A stretch of 54,209 bases of DNA, taken from Pseudomonadales bacterium. GTDB taxonomy: Bacteria; Pseudomonadota; Gammaproteobacteria; Pseudomonadales; Azotimanducaceae. The notes under the pieces were generated by a model, which did no database searches, was not told where the DNA came from, and saw nothing but the letters and a program-made list of their open reading frames with translations. The first letter of the stretch is position 1; each line of letters starts with the position of its first letter. The translations under genes and the position numbers were made by a program. The stretch covers positions 1 to 54,209 of the forward strand of contig JAPYNO010000065.1 of assembly GCA_028283025.1 (NCBI GenBank), in the 5' to 3' direction. Below are positions 16,637 through 25,292 of the stretch, in pieces.

Positions 16637-17161
16637 ATGAGTGACACGGCGATGAGCCGCAGCGACATCGTACGGGACTACGTGACACGGCTGTGGAACC
16701 AGCGAGACCCAACAGCCATCAAGGACTACCTTCAAGAGCCCTGCTGGCGGCACGATGCCGGTGAGCCGGAACGAAATTTCATGAAATTCAATCACGAATT
16801 TCAGATGGTCAGGGCGCAGGAAGGCTACAAGGCGGCGCATTTTGATTTCCAGATTGTGAAGCTATTGGAGTCAGGCGAGTTTGTGACCATGATTTGGAAT
16901 CTTTGTTTCACGCCAGCGACCGAAGAGATTGGAAACCGTCTGAAGAAGCAAGCGGATGAGTGGGTCAAAACGTGGCATCCCGCTGATGGCGGCGAGGATA
17001 TTGGCAATCGCCACGAGAGGCAGGGTGCCGTTGTCGATGATCACGGGAGTCTTCTCTATAAGGGCATTGAAGTCTTTCACATCGTGGACGGCAAAATTGT
17101 TGAAGTCTGGGTCGCGCAAGGATTCGGTCTGACAGGGCATTGGGGGCCGACGATGACCTAA
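16637..17161 (+). CDS. SnoaL/NTF2-like protein
   Basis: A 174-residue protein with a NTF2-like fold typical of SnoaL polyketide cyclases and related hydratases or isomerases: an N-terminal helix with YVTRLWNQRDPTAIKDYL, a central QIVKLLESGEFVTMIWN and a final strand pair GIEVFHIVDGKIVEVWVAQ. It starts 139 bases from the divergent kinase gene. The catalytic role is not deducible. Its stop overlaps the convergent MFS fragment by four bases. Confidence 0.72.
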   Translation: MSDTAMSRSDIVRDYVTRLWNQRDPTAIKDYLQEPCWRHDAGEPERNFMKFNHEFQMVRAQEGYKAAHFDFQIVKLLESGEFVTMIWNLCFTPATEEIGNRLKKQADEWVKTWHPADGGEDIGNRHERQGAVVDDHGSLLYKGIEVFHIVDGKIVEVWVAQGFGLTGHWGPTMT

Positions 17162-17586
17162 GGTTCCGGATAGGCGACTTCCCGGGGTTCCCCTAAGGAC
17201 TTCGCAAGCACCCCGACAATCAGAGACAAGGCAACGAACGGGCCGAGCACCGAAAAGCCGATGCCGACCAGCGCGCAGGAGAGCAGTAGCGCGGTTGCGG
17301 AATGCGCGAGAGAGATCCCCAATAGCCCTGCGAGGAAAAACGCGGCGCCAGCGAGATACACCTGCTTGACCGTATAGATGTCGAGCAGGCGGCCAACGAT
17401 GGGCGCAGCGATGTCTGCACCCAACAAAACCACCGACGCGGCAATGGAAACCGTGGCGACCGAGGCATCGAATGCCGTCACGAAGTGTGGCGAGTAGATG
17501 CCGAACGTCAGGAGCGACAGCGACCCCATCACGACGGCCAACAAGCACAAGGCAAGTTGCAGCGTGCCGTCGTAGCGCTTAGACAT
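17158..17586 (-). pseudogene. MFS transporter N-terminal fragment
   Basis: A 142-residue reading with four hydrophobic helices and the loop 2-3 A-motif (GRLLDIYTVKQV). A complete MFS protein has about 400 residues, so only the first third is present. The frame ends at a stop overlapping the end of the SnoaL-like gene, suggesting that the rest was deleted. The start overlaps the acyl-CoA synthetase stop by eight bases, as in an operon. It may be an expressed but non-functional remnant. Confidence 0.6.
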
Positions 17587-19123
17587 TGCGCGACCGACCC
17601 TCCCAATAGGGTTTGCGCAGTTCGTTCTTCAGCACCTTGCCGGTGGGATTGAGTGGCAGTTCGTCAACCACCTTGTATTGCTGTGGCCGTTTGAATTTGG
17701 CGAGACGTGATTCCAGAAAACGCGCAAGCGCTTCGGTGTCGATCGCCCTTGACGGTCTGGGCACAAGAAACGCGAGAATTTGCTCGCCGAAGTCTTCCTG
17801 AGGAATGCCGATGACGGCGCAGTTTTCGATATCGGGATGTTCGAAGATCGCGCGCTCGATTTCTGCCGGATAAATGTTCACGCCGCCGGCGACGATCATG
17901 TCTTTGATGCGGTCGGTGATGTAGAGATAGCCCTCTTCGTCTATGTGGCCAACATCGCCGGTTCTGTAGAACCCGTCCTTGACAGTGTCTTCGCCAAGCG
18001 GCGCTTGGCCGAGATAATTCTTCAGGACGAAAGGCGTTCTCGCGGCGATTTCGCCAGTTTCGCCAACCGGCAGCGCGTTCCATGCGTCGTCGATGATCTT
18101 GAGCTCGACTTCCGCGTAAGGCCTGCCGCTACTAGCGGGCTTCTCAAGCTGTTCTTGCGGCGAGATGTAGGTGAGCATGCCAGCTTCGCTGCACCCATAG
18201 CACTCCCACAGCACGTCCGTACCGATCTTCTCGAAAATCCATGCTTTCAGACTTGTCGGCACCGGTGCGGCGCCCGTGTTCCATGAAGTGCTCGACGAGA
18301 GGTCGTAGCGCGCAAACACCTCTTCTGGCAGCGCTTGGATGCGAAGCAGCATGGTGGGCACCGATGTCCAGACTTGAACGCGATGCTTGTCAATCAACTG
18401 CAGGGCTTTTTCTGGGTCGTAAGGGTCGAGCAGCACGATGGTGCCGCCCTTGTGGGCAGCATTCCTTGCCGCCGCCGGTCCGGCGCCGTGATGCACTGGC
18501 ATGGAGAGCAGGATGACCGGACGGTCGGGAAGCGGTGGTATGGAGCCGACAGACTTCAGATGCCGCAGCATCTCTTCTTGACTATAGGCATCCGCCGCAA
18601 TCGGTGGGACACCCTTTGGACGACCTGTGGTGCCGGAGGTATAGAGCACTGAGTCCGCCCGATTCGGGCCGAAGCGCGGCACGGGCTTGCCGCTGGTCAC
18701 GAGATCTTCGATGCGGTGACCGGCTGCACCTGCATCTTGGCCGGATGTGAACAACATGCCAAGGCCGGGTTGCTCGTCCCAAGCTGAGACGTCGTCATCA
18801 TCGCAGGCCAATCCAACCGCGTCGCTGTCTTTGATGATGTACATCGCTTCAGAGGCCGTCAGTTTCCAGTTGACAGCCACCAGCGTGATACCGAGCTTCT
18901 GCATGGCGCGCTGCATGACGAACCAAGGAAAATCCAAGCGGAACCTCATGCCGAGCCGGTCGCCCTGCTTGAGACCTAATCGAACAAGTGAGTCGGCTAG
19001 CCGGTTCGACTGCTCATTCCAAGCGCCGTAGGTCAGTTGCCTGTCCTCTTTGATCAGGGCGACACGATCAGGGTCGTTTTCAGCCCAGTATTCGAGTGTG
19101 CTAGGTTGCGCTTTGTCGAGCAT
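17579..19123 (-). CDS. Acyl-CoA synthetase (AMP-forming)
   Basis: ANL-superfamily acyl-CoA ligase of 514 residues from the ATG at 19123, which follows the thiolase stop by one base. The ATP-binding motif YTSGTTGRPKGVP (about residues 165-177), the A5 motif YGCSEAG, the A7/A8 motifs YRTGDVG and DRIKDMIVAGGVNIYPAEIE, and the C-terminal lysine in PTGKVLK are all intact. It activates a carboxylic acid to its CoA ester for beta-oxidation. The longer frame to 19465 lies inside the thiolase gene and is rejected. It is the downstream partner of thiolase and aldehyde dehydrogenase. Confidence 0.9.
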   Translation of the reverse strand: MLDKAQPSTLEYWAENDPDRVALIKEDRQLTYGAWNEQSNRLADSLVRLGLKQGDRLGMRFRLDFPWFVMQRAMQKLGITLVAVNWKLTASEAMYIIKDSDAVGLACDDDDVSAWDEQPGLGMLFTSGQDAGAAGHRIEDLVTSGKPVPRFGPNRADSVLYTSGTTGRPKGVPPIAADAYSQEEMLRHLKSVGSIPPLPDRPVILLSMPVHHGAGPAAARNAAHKGGTIVLLDPYDPEKALQLIDKHRVQVWTSVPTMLLRIQALPEEVFARYDLSSSTSWNTGAAPVPTSLKAWIFEKIGTDVLWECYGCSEAGMLTYISPQEQLEKPASSGRPYAEVELKIIDDAWNALPVGETGEIAARTPFVLKNYLGQAPLGEDTVKDGFYRTGDVGHIDEEGYLYITDRIKDMIVAGGVNIYPAEIERAIFEHPDIENCAVIGIPQEDFGEQILAFLVPRPSRAIDTEALARFLESRLAKFKRPQQYKVVDELPLNPTGKVLKNELRKPYWEGRSRNV

Positions 19124-19124
19124 G

Positions 19125-20267
19125 TCACCGCACCAGCACATGAATGCCGCAGGCGCCGCCTTGCAAGCCTGTGACGACACCGCCGAGCATATGCGCCACG
19201 CCGAGCTTGGCGTCATCAACTTGACTGCCGCCCGCTCCGCCTCGGAGTTGCCTCGTAATATCGACAACAACGCGCACGCCCGATGCGCTGAGCGGATGGC
19301 CGAGCGAGAGCAGGCCACCGCTGGGATTGACTGGCACGCGGCCGCCGAGTTCGGTGGCACCAGAGCGCAGCAGGCGTGCGCCCTCGCCGCGCTCGCATAG
19401 CTGCAATTCTTCGTAGCGCAAGAGTTCCTCGTTGGCAAAGGCATCGTGAATCTCGACGACATCAATGTCCTTGGGGTCGATTGCGGCCATCTCGTAGGCG
19501 TCAGTCACAGCCTTGTCGCCGAAGTCGAAGGTCGTGATGTCTTTCTGGTTGAAGGCGTAGCTGCCTGAGACGAGTGATGATCCGGTGATCTTGATCGGCT
19601 TCGTGGTGTGTTTTTTCGCGAACTGCGCTGAGCAGAGAATGACAGCCGCGGCGCCATCGGTGTTGGGGCAGCATTGCAGCAGCGTGATAGGGTCGCAGAT
19701 CATTCGTGAAGCGAGTATTTCGTCCTCGGTCAGCGCTTTCCGATACTGCGCAAACGGATTGTGCATGGCGTGCCGATGGTTCTTCGCTGACACGCGGGCG
19801 AAGTCGCGCACGTCTGCGTCCTGCGTGTCGAGTTGACGACGCGCGATGTTGGCGAACAACGCTGGCATAGTCAGGCCGAGTTCGGCTTCAAGGTCTTGGC
19901 TTGCTTTGAGCGGGCGCGAGGCCACCTGAGTGCCAGTGATCGCCTCGACGCCGACGGCGATACCGACGTCAAAGAATCCAGAAGCGATGTCCTTCCACAG
20001 GCCGCGAACCGCCGTGCTGCCGCCTGCGCAAGCGTTCTGCACATTGAACATTTCAATTTCGCTGATGCCGTGCGCCATCATGATCTTCTGGCAATCTGTG
20101 GTAGCGTTGACGGCTCGTGCGGCATAGGCGACCTGAAGTGCTCTCGGATTCAAGCCGCAGTCTTGAAGCGCCGCGCCCACCGCCTCCGATCCAAGTTCGT
20201 GCGCGGTCTTGTCTGGAAATTTGCCGAACACCGTTTGCCCGATGCCCAGTACGACGACTTCGTTCAT
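19125..20267 (-). CDS. Thiolase of the SCP2/lipid-transfer type
   Basis: A 380-residue thiolase-superfamily protein. The nucleophile is Cys80 in NACAGG. EIHDAFANEE (about residue 280), the GGLLSLGHPLSASG loop and GGACGIHVL near the C-terminus correspond to the remaining active-site loops. The SCP2-type branch acts in degradation of sterol side chains and other branched acyl-CoAs, usually with DUF35 partners; such a partner is encoded at 14677-15072. It is followed after one base by an acyl-CoA synthetase. Upstream, the hairpin train separates it from the aldehyde dehydrogenase gene. Confidence 0.88.
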   Translation of the reverse strand: MNEVVVLGIGQTVFGKFPDKTAHELGSEAVGAALQDCGLNPRALQVAYAARAVNATTDCQKIMMAHGISEIEMFNVQNACAGGSTAVRGLWKDIASGFFDVGIAVGVEAITGTQVASRPLKASQDLEAELGLTMPALFANIARRQLDTQDADVRDFARVSAKNHRHAMHNPFAQYRKALTEDEILASRMICDPITLLQCCPNTDGAAAVILCSAQFAKKHTTKPIKITGSSLVSGSYAFNQKDITTFDFGDKAVTDAYEMAAIDPKDIDVVEIHDAFANEELLRYEELQLCERGEGARLLRSGATELGGRVPVNPSGGLLSLGHPLSASGVRVVVDITRQLRGGAGGSQVDDAKLGVAHMLGGVVTGLQGGACGIHVLVR

Positions 20268-20300
20268 GTGATGTCCCTCTTGGTTTCTCTTATTATTGTC

Positions 20301-20527
20301 TGAACAAGTCCATCCTTGGACTTGTTCATATTCGCATAGCAGAATTGCGATTCTGCTATGCTCGCGAATTCAATGCCTTACGGCACTGAATTCAGTGGGT
20401 GCGTCCATGCACCCACCCCTGCGGGCGGCTGCGCCGCGCATCTTTGCTCCTGCAAAGATGTCGGCGGCACATCCATGTGCCGCAGTAAGGGGAAACTCTG
20501 TTATTCAGAGTTTCCCCTTACTGCGGC
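20301..20527. repeat. Train of eight consecutive hairpins
   Basis: Almost every base of this 227-base stretch can be paired in local hairpins that follow one another with 0-5 bases between them. Stems and loops: 20301-20328 (12 bp, loop TCCT), 20334-20361 (12 bp, TGCG), 20366-20393 (12 bp with one mismatch, TTAC), 20395-20416 (9 bp, TCCA), 20420-20440 (8 bp with a two-base bulge, TGC), 20439-20460 (9 bp, TCCT), 20464-20483 (8 bp, TCCA), 20479-20527 (22 bp perfect, TTATT). Stem sequences differ from one another while most loops are four bases, often TCCT or TCCA. It lies between the aldehyde dehydrogenase and thiolase genes, both on the minus strand, and the last stem contains the dehydrogenase stop codon. 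There is no T-run, so it is not an ordinary terminator. Confidence 0.9.
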
Positions 20528-21978
20528 TTGGGTGTGAAGATCACTTGATTCTGCAGGTATTCTTGCAAGCCCTCAGCACCGCATTCCGCGCCCAAGCCCG
20601 ATTGCTTGAGGCCGCCAAATGGCACATTGACGTCGATTGTCATTGCGCCGTTGATATAGATCGATCCGGCCATGAGTTGTCTTGCGATCTCAAGCGATCG
20701 ATCAGGATCTGCGCCCCAGACCGAACTTGACAGTCCAAAGGGTTGATCATTGGCTAGCGCGATGGCTTCCCTGCAGGAAGTATAGGGCAGGACTTTGACG
20801 ATAGGGCCAAAGATTTCTTCTTGGCAAATGCGCATCTCGTTGGTGGCATCCGCAAACACGGTAGGTTCGACAAACCAGCCTCCGGCGAGGTGTTCCGGGA
20901 GGTTCTTCGGCTGTCCGCCGCCGCTCACGACTCGCGCACCCTCTGTGCGTCCGACTTCAATAGAGTCGAGTACGCGCCGCATATGCGTCTCGCTCACCAT
21001 CGGACCAAGCTGCGTGGCTGGATCCATCGGATCGCCGATCACAACACCCGCCGCCGCACTGCCAAGGGCATCCACATAGTCGCTGTAGCGCGCCGCTGGA
21101 ACCAGTATCCGCGACTGGGCAATGCAGGCTTGACCATTGTTCAGCAGCGCACTTGTGGCCAGCAAGCCGGGGATGATCGCGTCGATGGGCATGTCTTCAA
21201 GCACGATGGCGGCTGCATTGCCACCAAGTTCCATCGAGCACGGCTTCATTCGCGCTGAACATGCCGCGGCGACCTGCCTGCCCACGGGGGTTGATCCAGT
21301 GAAGCTCACCTGGTTGATGCCATCGTGCGCGACGAGGTGTTCGCTCGCTTCGCGGTCCGCGACAACGACGTTATAAGCCCCAGAGGGCAGGTCAGCTTCG
21401 AGCGCTGCTTCAGCGATGACGTAGGCTTCGAGAGGCGTTTCCGGTGAAGGCTTATGGACAACCGTGCAGCCAGCGGCAAGGGCTGGCGCGATTTTCGACA
21501 TGGCCGAGATAAAGGATACGTTCCACGGCACGATGGCGGCGACGACGCCAACCGGAAGTCGATTGATGGTGGCATCGGCATTCGTGCATGACCTCGGAAC
21601 GGAGGATTCGGTGTCGCGGATCATGTTCGCGTAGTAGCGAACCACGTTGACGCCCCACGGCGTATTGACGGCTTGGTTCATCATCAGCAGGCCGCCGTTT
21701 TGCATTGAAGTCAGTCGCGACAGTTCTTCGCTTCGCGCTTCCAAGGCATCGGCAAAGCGTTCAAGGCGGGCAGCTCGCTCTTCTGGCTTCAGGCGAGGCC
21801 AAGGCCCTTCGTCAAAGGCTTGACGCGCTGCCGCCACAGCAGCATCGACATCGGCCTTGCCTGCTTCGGGCACGGTGGCGGCGAGTTGTCCGGTATGTGC
21901 TTCAACGACATGGATGGTCGAGCGAGACGCGGGCGGGCGCCACTCGCCGCCCACAAAGAGCCTCTGGTGTTCGATCAT
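20518..21978 (-). CDS. NAD(P)-dependent aldehyde dehydrogenase
   Basis: A 486-residue aldehyde dehydrogenase. Visible motifs are IVPWNVSF, the cofactor loop VSFTGSTPVGRQ, the general-base region MELGGNAAAIV, the nucleophile Cys in NNGQACIAQSR, and QEEIFGPIVKV. I choose the ATG at 21978 over the GTG at 21996 because the shorter form begins with the family-like IEHQRLFVGGEW. It oxidises an aldehyde to the acid that the acyl-CoA synthetase downstream could activate. The stop codon sits inside a 22-bp stem-loop. The family is sure; the substrate is unknown. Confidence 0.9.
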   Translation of the reverse strand: MIEHQRLFVGGEWRPPASRSTIHVVEAHTGQLAATVPEAGKADVDAAVAAARQAFDEGPWPRLKPEERAARLERFADALEARSEELSRLTSMQNGGLLMMNQAVNTPWGVNVVRYYANMIRDTESSVPRSCTNADATINRLPVGVVAAIVPWNVSFISAMSKIAPALAAGCTVVHKPSPETPLEAYVIAEAALEADLPSGAYNVVVADREASEHLVAHDGINQVSFTGSTPVGRQVAAACSARMKPCSMELGGNAAAIVLEDMPIDAIIPGLLATSALLNNGQACIAQSRILVPAARYSDYVDALGSAAAGVVIGDPMDPATQLGPMVSETHMRRVLDSIEVGRTEGARVVSGGGQPKNLPEHLAGGWFVEPTVFADATNEMRICQEEIFGPIVKVLPYTSCREAIALANDQPFGLSSSVWGADPDRSLEIARQLMAGSIYINGAMTIDVNVPFGGLKQSGLGAECGAEGLQEYLQNQVIFTPKPQ

Positions 21979-22015
21979 GGAGCACTCGTTGTTCACTTCT
22001 GCCGAACAAACAATG

Positions 22016-22045
22016 GTAGTGGCGATGCGGGGATAATCGCCCTAC
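22016..22045 (-). terminator. Weak stem-loop after the AttH-like gene
   Basis: GTAG-GGCGAT pairs with ATCGCC-CTAC with one bulged base and a nine-base loop. It lies 35 bases beyond the stop of the AttH-like gene in its direction of transcription, without a T-run. It may be an attenuator or chance. Confidence 0.25.
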
Positions 22046-22079
22046 TATCGGGATATTTTCTTACATGCTGAGTTTACGA

Positions 22080-23210
22080 TTAACGTTTCGGCACATCGAG
22101 AAAGTCGGTAAAGCCGGCAGGCGCGTAGGGCCCGAACACAGTCTGTTCCAAGACGCCAATGCCGCTACGTTCTCCGTCATCCGCTCGCACCACTTGCTGC
22201 ACATGTATGTTTTCCGGTGCCAGCAGGTCGAGTTCAGCCGGATCAAAGGAGTCGCTGCCGGTGGCAAGCTCACCCTGCCAAAAACCCTGACCCCACTCGG
22301 GGTGGAAATAGCCAAGCCCTTTCATCTGAAATCGGAGTATGGGTTCGAGCGAGATCGTGCGAGCCTTGTCTTGAAAATCAATGAGGTCGATCTCGGCTGA
22401 CTTGGCAAGGCGGGTGTTTGGATGGTAGCTGACTCGCTGTCGCATTCGAGCCAATCGTTCGAAGCGACTCTCCACGACTTCCGGCACGTCTGATTCGCTG
22501 TCATACAAGGGCGCAACAATGGCCTCGTTGATCAAGGGCTGGCCTTGAGCGTCCTCAATGCATACGGCATGGGAGACATGGTCGTTCCAGATGAGAGGTG
22601 CCCAGATGAAGAATGCACTCCCAGGTGGCGTTGGCGCACCGCCCCTCTCCGGCTCTCCGGCCGTATCGCGGGTGCCCCAGGAGCGATCCTTGGTGCCATG
22701 GCACTGGCTCGGAATGACCTGTATCTCACCATCGGGATGGCGGATAGTGCCCGCCCAGCAACCGAACTGCAAAAAGCGTGTGGTGTCCATTGTCCGGCGC
22801 GTGCCTTTCCACATGGTTTGTCTTTCTTCTTCGATAGCCGCCGTTCTTGCAGAAAAAACAAGGTCGCAACATATGCCGCTGTCGTTGTCATCGAGTGTGA
22901 CACGCGCGCTTAAGAGAGGCTTCAGAGCTTCGATACGAAAAGGCCCCACTTGCATTTCCGTGCGTTCAAGGGGCGCGCGGCGCGAACCAAAGAAGCAGTG
23001 TTGTCGGCCATTTTTCTCGACCACGCTGAAGGCACAGTCCAAAATACTGCGATGCGGGAACAGTGACATGCCGATGCCGAAATAATATGAACCGTCTTCG
23101 GCATAGCCGTTAAACCAAGAGCGGTCATAAACATTGCGATCGCTGCTCGCGGGGTGGGCAAGAGGCTCGGCAGTCTGGTGGACCGGGTAGTCGTCAAATT
23201 TGTTGAGCAT
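22080..23210 (-). CDS. AttH/CrtC-like lipocalin-fold protein (DUF7064/7065 type)
   Basis: A 376-residue protein that I place, with moderate certainty, in the AttH/hydroxyneurosporene-synthase-like double-lipocalin superfamily. Signs are the opening DRSWFNGYAEDGSYYFGIG, the middle GTKDRSWGTRD and a second beta-rich half. Members are hydratases or dehydratases, or simply bind hydrophobic ligands; no reaction can be assigned. It precedes the aldehyde dehydrogenase by about 100 bases on the same strand and follows a SnoaL-like gene by 31 bases, so it belongs to the catabolic run 17.2-23.8 kb. Confidence 0.55.
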   Translation of the reverse strand: MLNKFDDYPVHQTAEPLAHPASSDRNVYDRSWFNGYAEDGSYYFGIGMSLFPHRSILDCAFSVVEKNGRQHCFFGSRRAPLERTEMQVGPFRIEALKPLLSARVTLDDNDSGICCDLVFSARTAAIEEERQTMWKGTRRTMDTTRFLQFGCWAGTIRHPDGEIQVIPSQCHGTKDRSWGTRDTAGEPERGGAPTPPGSAFFIWAPLIWNDHVSHAVCIEDAQGQPLINEAIVAPLYDSESDVPEVVESRFERLARMRQRVSYHPNTRLAKSAEIDLIDFQDKARTISLEPILRFQMKGLGYFHPEWGQGFWQGELATGSDSFDPAELDLLAPENIHVQQVVRADDGERSGIGVLEQTVFGPYAPAGFTDFLDVPKR

Positions 23211-23241
23211 GTTTGCGAATCCTCCCGCAATCAGTGGCTAT

Positions 23242-23772
23242 TCATTGCGGCTGAGGCGCGAGCCGCTGCAGAAATGGGAACATCATCATCAAGCGATACG
23301 CGACTCTCTGGAGAAGCGGCAAGCTATCAATTGCCGTCACATGCCTCGATATATCCCCGAGAAGTTTCATATCGAGTCTATGGGTATCAAACCACCATGT
23401 CCCATCAACGCGCTTGAACGTGTCGTGATAAATGCCGCAGCCAATTGCCTGCAAAGGGAATCCGTCCTGCGGCACCGCCTGCATCATTGTCAGATAAGCG
23501 CGGCTCTTCGCTGTGCCGGCGTCTTCATCAACCTCAATCCATACATTGCTGATCCGGTGCATCGTGCCGAGCTTGTTATCCGGTGCCCATCGCTTGAGCA
23601 TTTTTTCTGCGCTTGTTGCCAGATTCGGCCCCAAATCCTCTTCCCCCGTCTCGGGAATCGTCACTGTGCAGTGCTTGAATAGTTCCCGGCAGGTCTCGGC
23701 AGGTCCGCCACCTTCATCGGTTGTCCACGCGGACTGATAAATGAGGTTTTCAATTTCTCGGTAGCTGTCCAT
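23242..23772 (-). CDS. SnoaL-like (NTF2-fold) protein
   Basis: A 176-residue protein of the SnoaL_4-like branch: YREIENLIYQSAWTTDEG at the start, strands around TMHRISNVWIEVDED and AKSRAYLTMMQA, and a helix-rich C-terminal tail (LLQRVAYRLMMMFPFLQRL). Such proteins act as ring-hydroxylating dioxygenase small-subunit relatives, hydratases or ligand binders; the role is unknown. It is the first gene of the minus-strand run; the divergent start at 23857 leaves 84 bases for promoters. Confidence 0.7.
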   Translation of the reverse strand: MDSYREIENLIYQSAWTTDEGGGPAETCRELFKHCTVTIPETGEEDLGPNLATSAEKMLKRWAPDNKLGTMHRISNVWIEVDEDAGTAKSRAYLTMMQAVPQDGFPLQAIGCGIYHDTFKRVDGTWWFDTHRLDMKLLGDISRHVTAIDSLPLLQRVAYRLMMMFPFLQRLAPQPQ

Positions 23773-23856
23773 TGTTTTTCCAAGATCTCAATCGCCGGTG
23801 AATTGTGGATAATAGCGCACGGTCAAAGTTCCCAAATCCTTGCGAGGAGACACGAT

Positions 23857-24246
23857 ATGAACGCGACACTCATCTATAGAATCCTCATTTTCTTGTTCGC
23901 TCTGCTGTCAGTCAGCGGTTTGAACATTGCCTTCAACCCCGCCGGTATCGATGCGGTGTTTAGTCTGCAGATGCTCGATATCGATACCAATATCGGCCTC
24001 AGGGCTGATCTCGGCGGTTTCTTTATTGGCGGTGGATTGCTGCTGGCCTATGGCGCCTACAAGACGGAAGGCGTCTGGCTCAGAGCCGTTGCTGTGCTGA
24101 TCGCCTGCATATTGGCTGTACGAGTCTATGGCGTGGTGACGCAGGACTACACGCAGACGCAAGGCGTTCTGATTTTGGTGGAAATCGTCATGGTGACTGT
24201 GTATCTGTTGGCGGCGCGGAATTTTGATCAGGCGGCGAGGTCTTAG
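23857..24246 (+). CDS. DUF4345-like small membrane protein
   Basis: A 129-residue inner-membrane protein with four hydrophobic segments (starting IYRILIFLFALLSVSGLNIAF). The glycine-rich second helix (RADLGGFFIGGGLLLAYG) is typical for DUF4345. I choose the ATG at 23857 because GAGGAG lies 8 bases upstream. Function unknown. Its end overlaps the convergent alcohol dehydrogenase by four bases. Confidence 0.7.
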   Translation: MNATLIYRILIFLFALLSVSGLNIAFNPAGIDAVFSLQMLDIDTNIGLRADLGGFFIGGGLLLAYGAYKTEGVWLRAVAVLIACILAVRVYGVVTQDYTQTQGVLILVEIVMVTVYLLAARNFDQAARS

Positions 24247-25292
24247 CCGGGGTTCAGAACGACTTTCAGCGTACTGTCCTGTTTTTCAAAAAACTGTGTG
24301 TAGGCTTGTTCACCTTCACTGAGCGGCATGTGATGGCTGAAGACCCGCTCAGGACGAATTCGTCCGCTTTGCAATAGCGGGATCAGCGCTGGCCAGCTCA
24401 TCGGCACATAGGAGAGCACGCTGCGAAAGGTGAGCGACTTCATGATCGCCAGAAGGTGTGGAAACTGCAGGGTCGGGTGGTGTGAAATGCCGACGCAGGC
24501 GATCACGCCGCGATTGCTCGCGATTTCAGCTGATAGCTGAATGCTCGACTCCCTGCCGGCTGCATCAATGATCGAATCTGCCATCGCGGCATCGGTCGCT
24601 TCAGTCATTTCCTGCGCTGCTTCTTCGGGTTTGAGCGGCACCGCGCCGAGTGTCCTCGCCTGTTCGCGCCGATAGTCCACCGGGTCGATTGCAAACACCT
24701 GACTCGCTCCGAAGACAAAGGCGAGTTCCACCGCCATCAAGCCGATCGGCCCGAGACCCACAACGGCAACCGCGCCGCCGGGCTGAATTTCAGCCTTCTC
24801 ACAACCAAAATATGCCGTTGCGAGGGTGTCGGTCAGCAGTAGAGCCTGCTCAGCGCTGATTCCCTCGGGAATCAGCGTCGCATTGGCTTTTGCGTCGGGC
24901 ACCAGAATCGCTTCTGCCTGACCACCGTGCAGTGCACACGAGTTGCCGTAGATACCCAGTTGCAGTCGGTGACAATAGAAGGGCTTGCCCGCCTTGCAGT
25001 TGGCGCACACGCCGCAGGCTTTGGAAGTGAGCCCGGAAAGCATGACTTGATCGCCATGCTTGACTTGATCAACGTGTCTGCCGAGTTCAACGACCTCGCC
25101 GATGGTTTCGTGCCCGACGCAAAAGCCGGTGTCCGTTGAGGCGTTGTTGATACCGTGATAGAACTGGCTGTCACTGCCGCAAATGGAACAGTGGGTGACC
25201 TTGACAATCGCGCTGCTGTGATCACGAAGGGTGGGATCATCGACGGCGCGGTAGCGCACGCCGGATTCTCCCTCAAAGACCATGGCCTTCAC
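24243..25292 (-). CDS. Zinc-dependent medium-chain alcohol dehydrogenase
   Basis: A 349-residue MDR-family alcohol dehydrogenase. Catalytic zinc ligands are Cys35 or Cys38 in HCSICGSD and the His-Glu in GHETIG. The structural zinc site is KACGVCANCKAGKPFYC (C-x2-C-x2-C-x7-C). The Rossmann motif is VVGLGPIGLMAVE, followed by an Asp in AIDPVDYR that suggests NAD rather than NADP. Its start overlaps the GST-like gene by four bases (ATGA), so the two are co-transcribed. Confidence 0.9.
   Translation of the reverse strand: MKAMVFEGESGVRYRAVDDPTLRDHSSAIVKVTHCSICGSDSQFYHGINNASTDTGFCVGHETIGEVVELGRHVDQVKHGDQVMLSGLTSKACGVCANCKAGKPFYCHRLQLGIYGNSCALHGGQAEAILVPDAKANATLIPEGISAEQALLLTDTLATAYFGCEKAEIQPGGAVAVVGLGPIGLMAVELAFVFGASQVFAIDPVDYRREQARTLGAVPLKPEEAAQEMTEATDAAMADSIIDAAGRESSIQLSAEIASNRGVIACVGISHHPTLQFPHLLAIMKSLTFRSVLSYVPMSWPALIPLLQSGRIRPERVFSHHMPLSEGEQAYTQFFEKQDSTLKVVLNPG

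Noticed and set aside
20301-20527. CRISPR array or a simple terminator
   Set aside because: The stems are different from each other, so there are no direct repeats with spacers, and no U-tract follows any hairpin.
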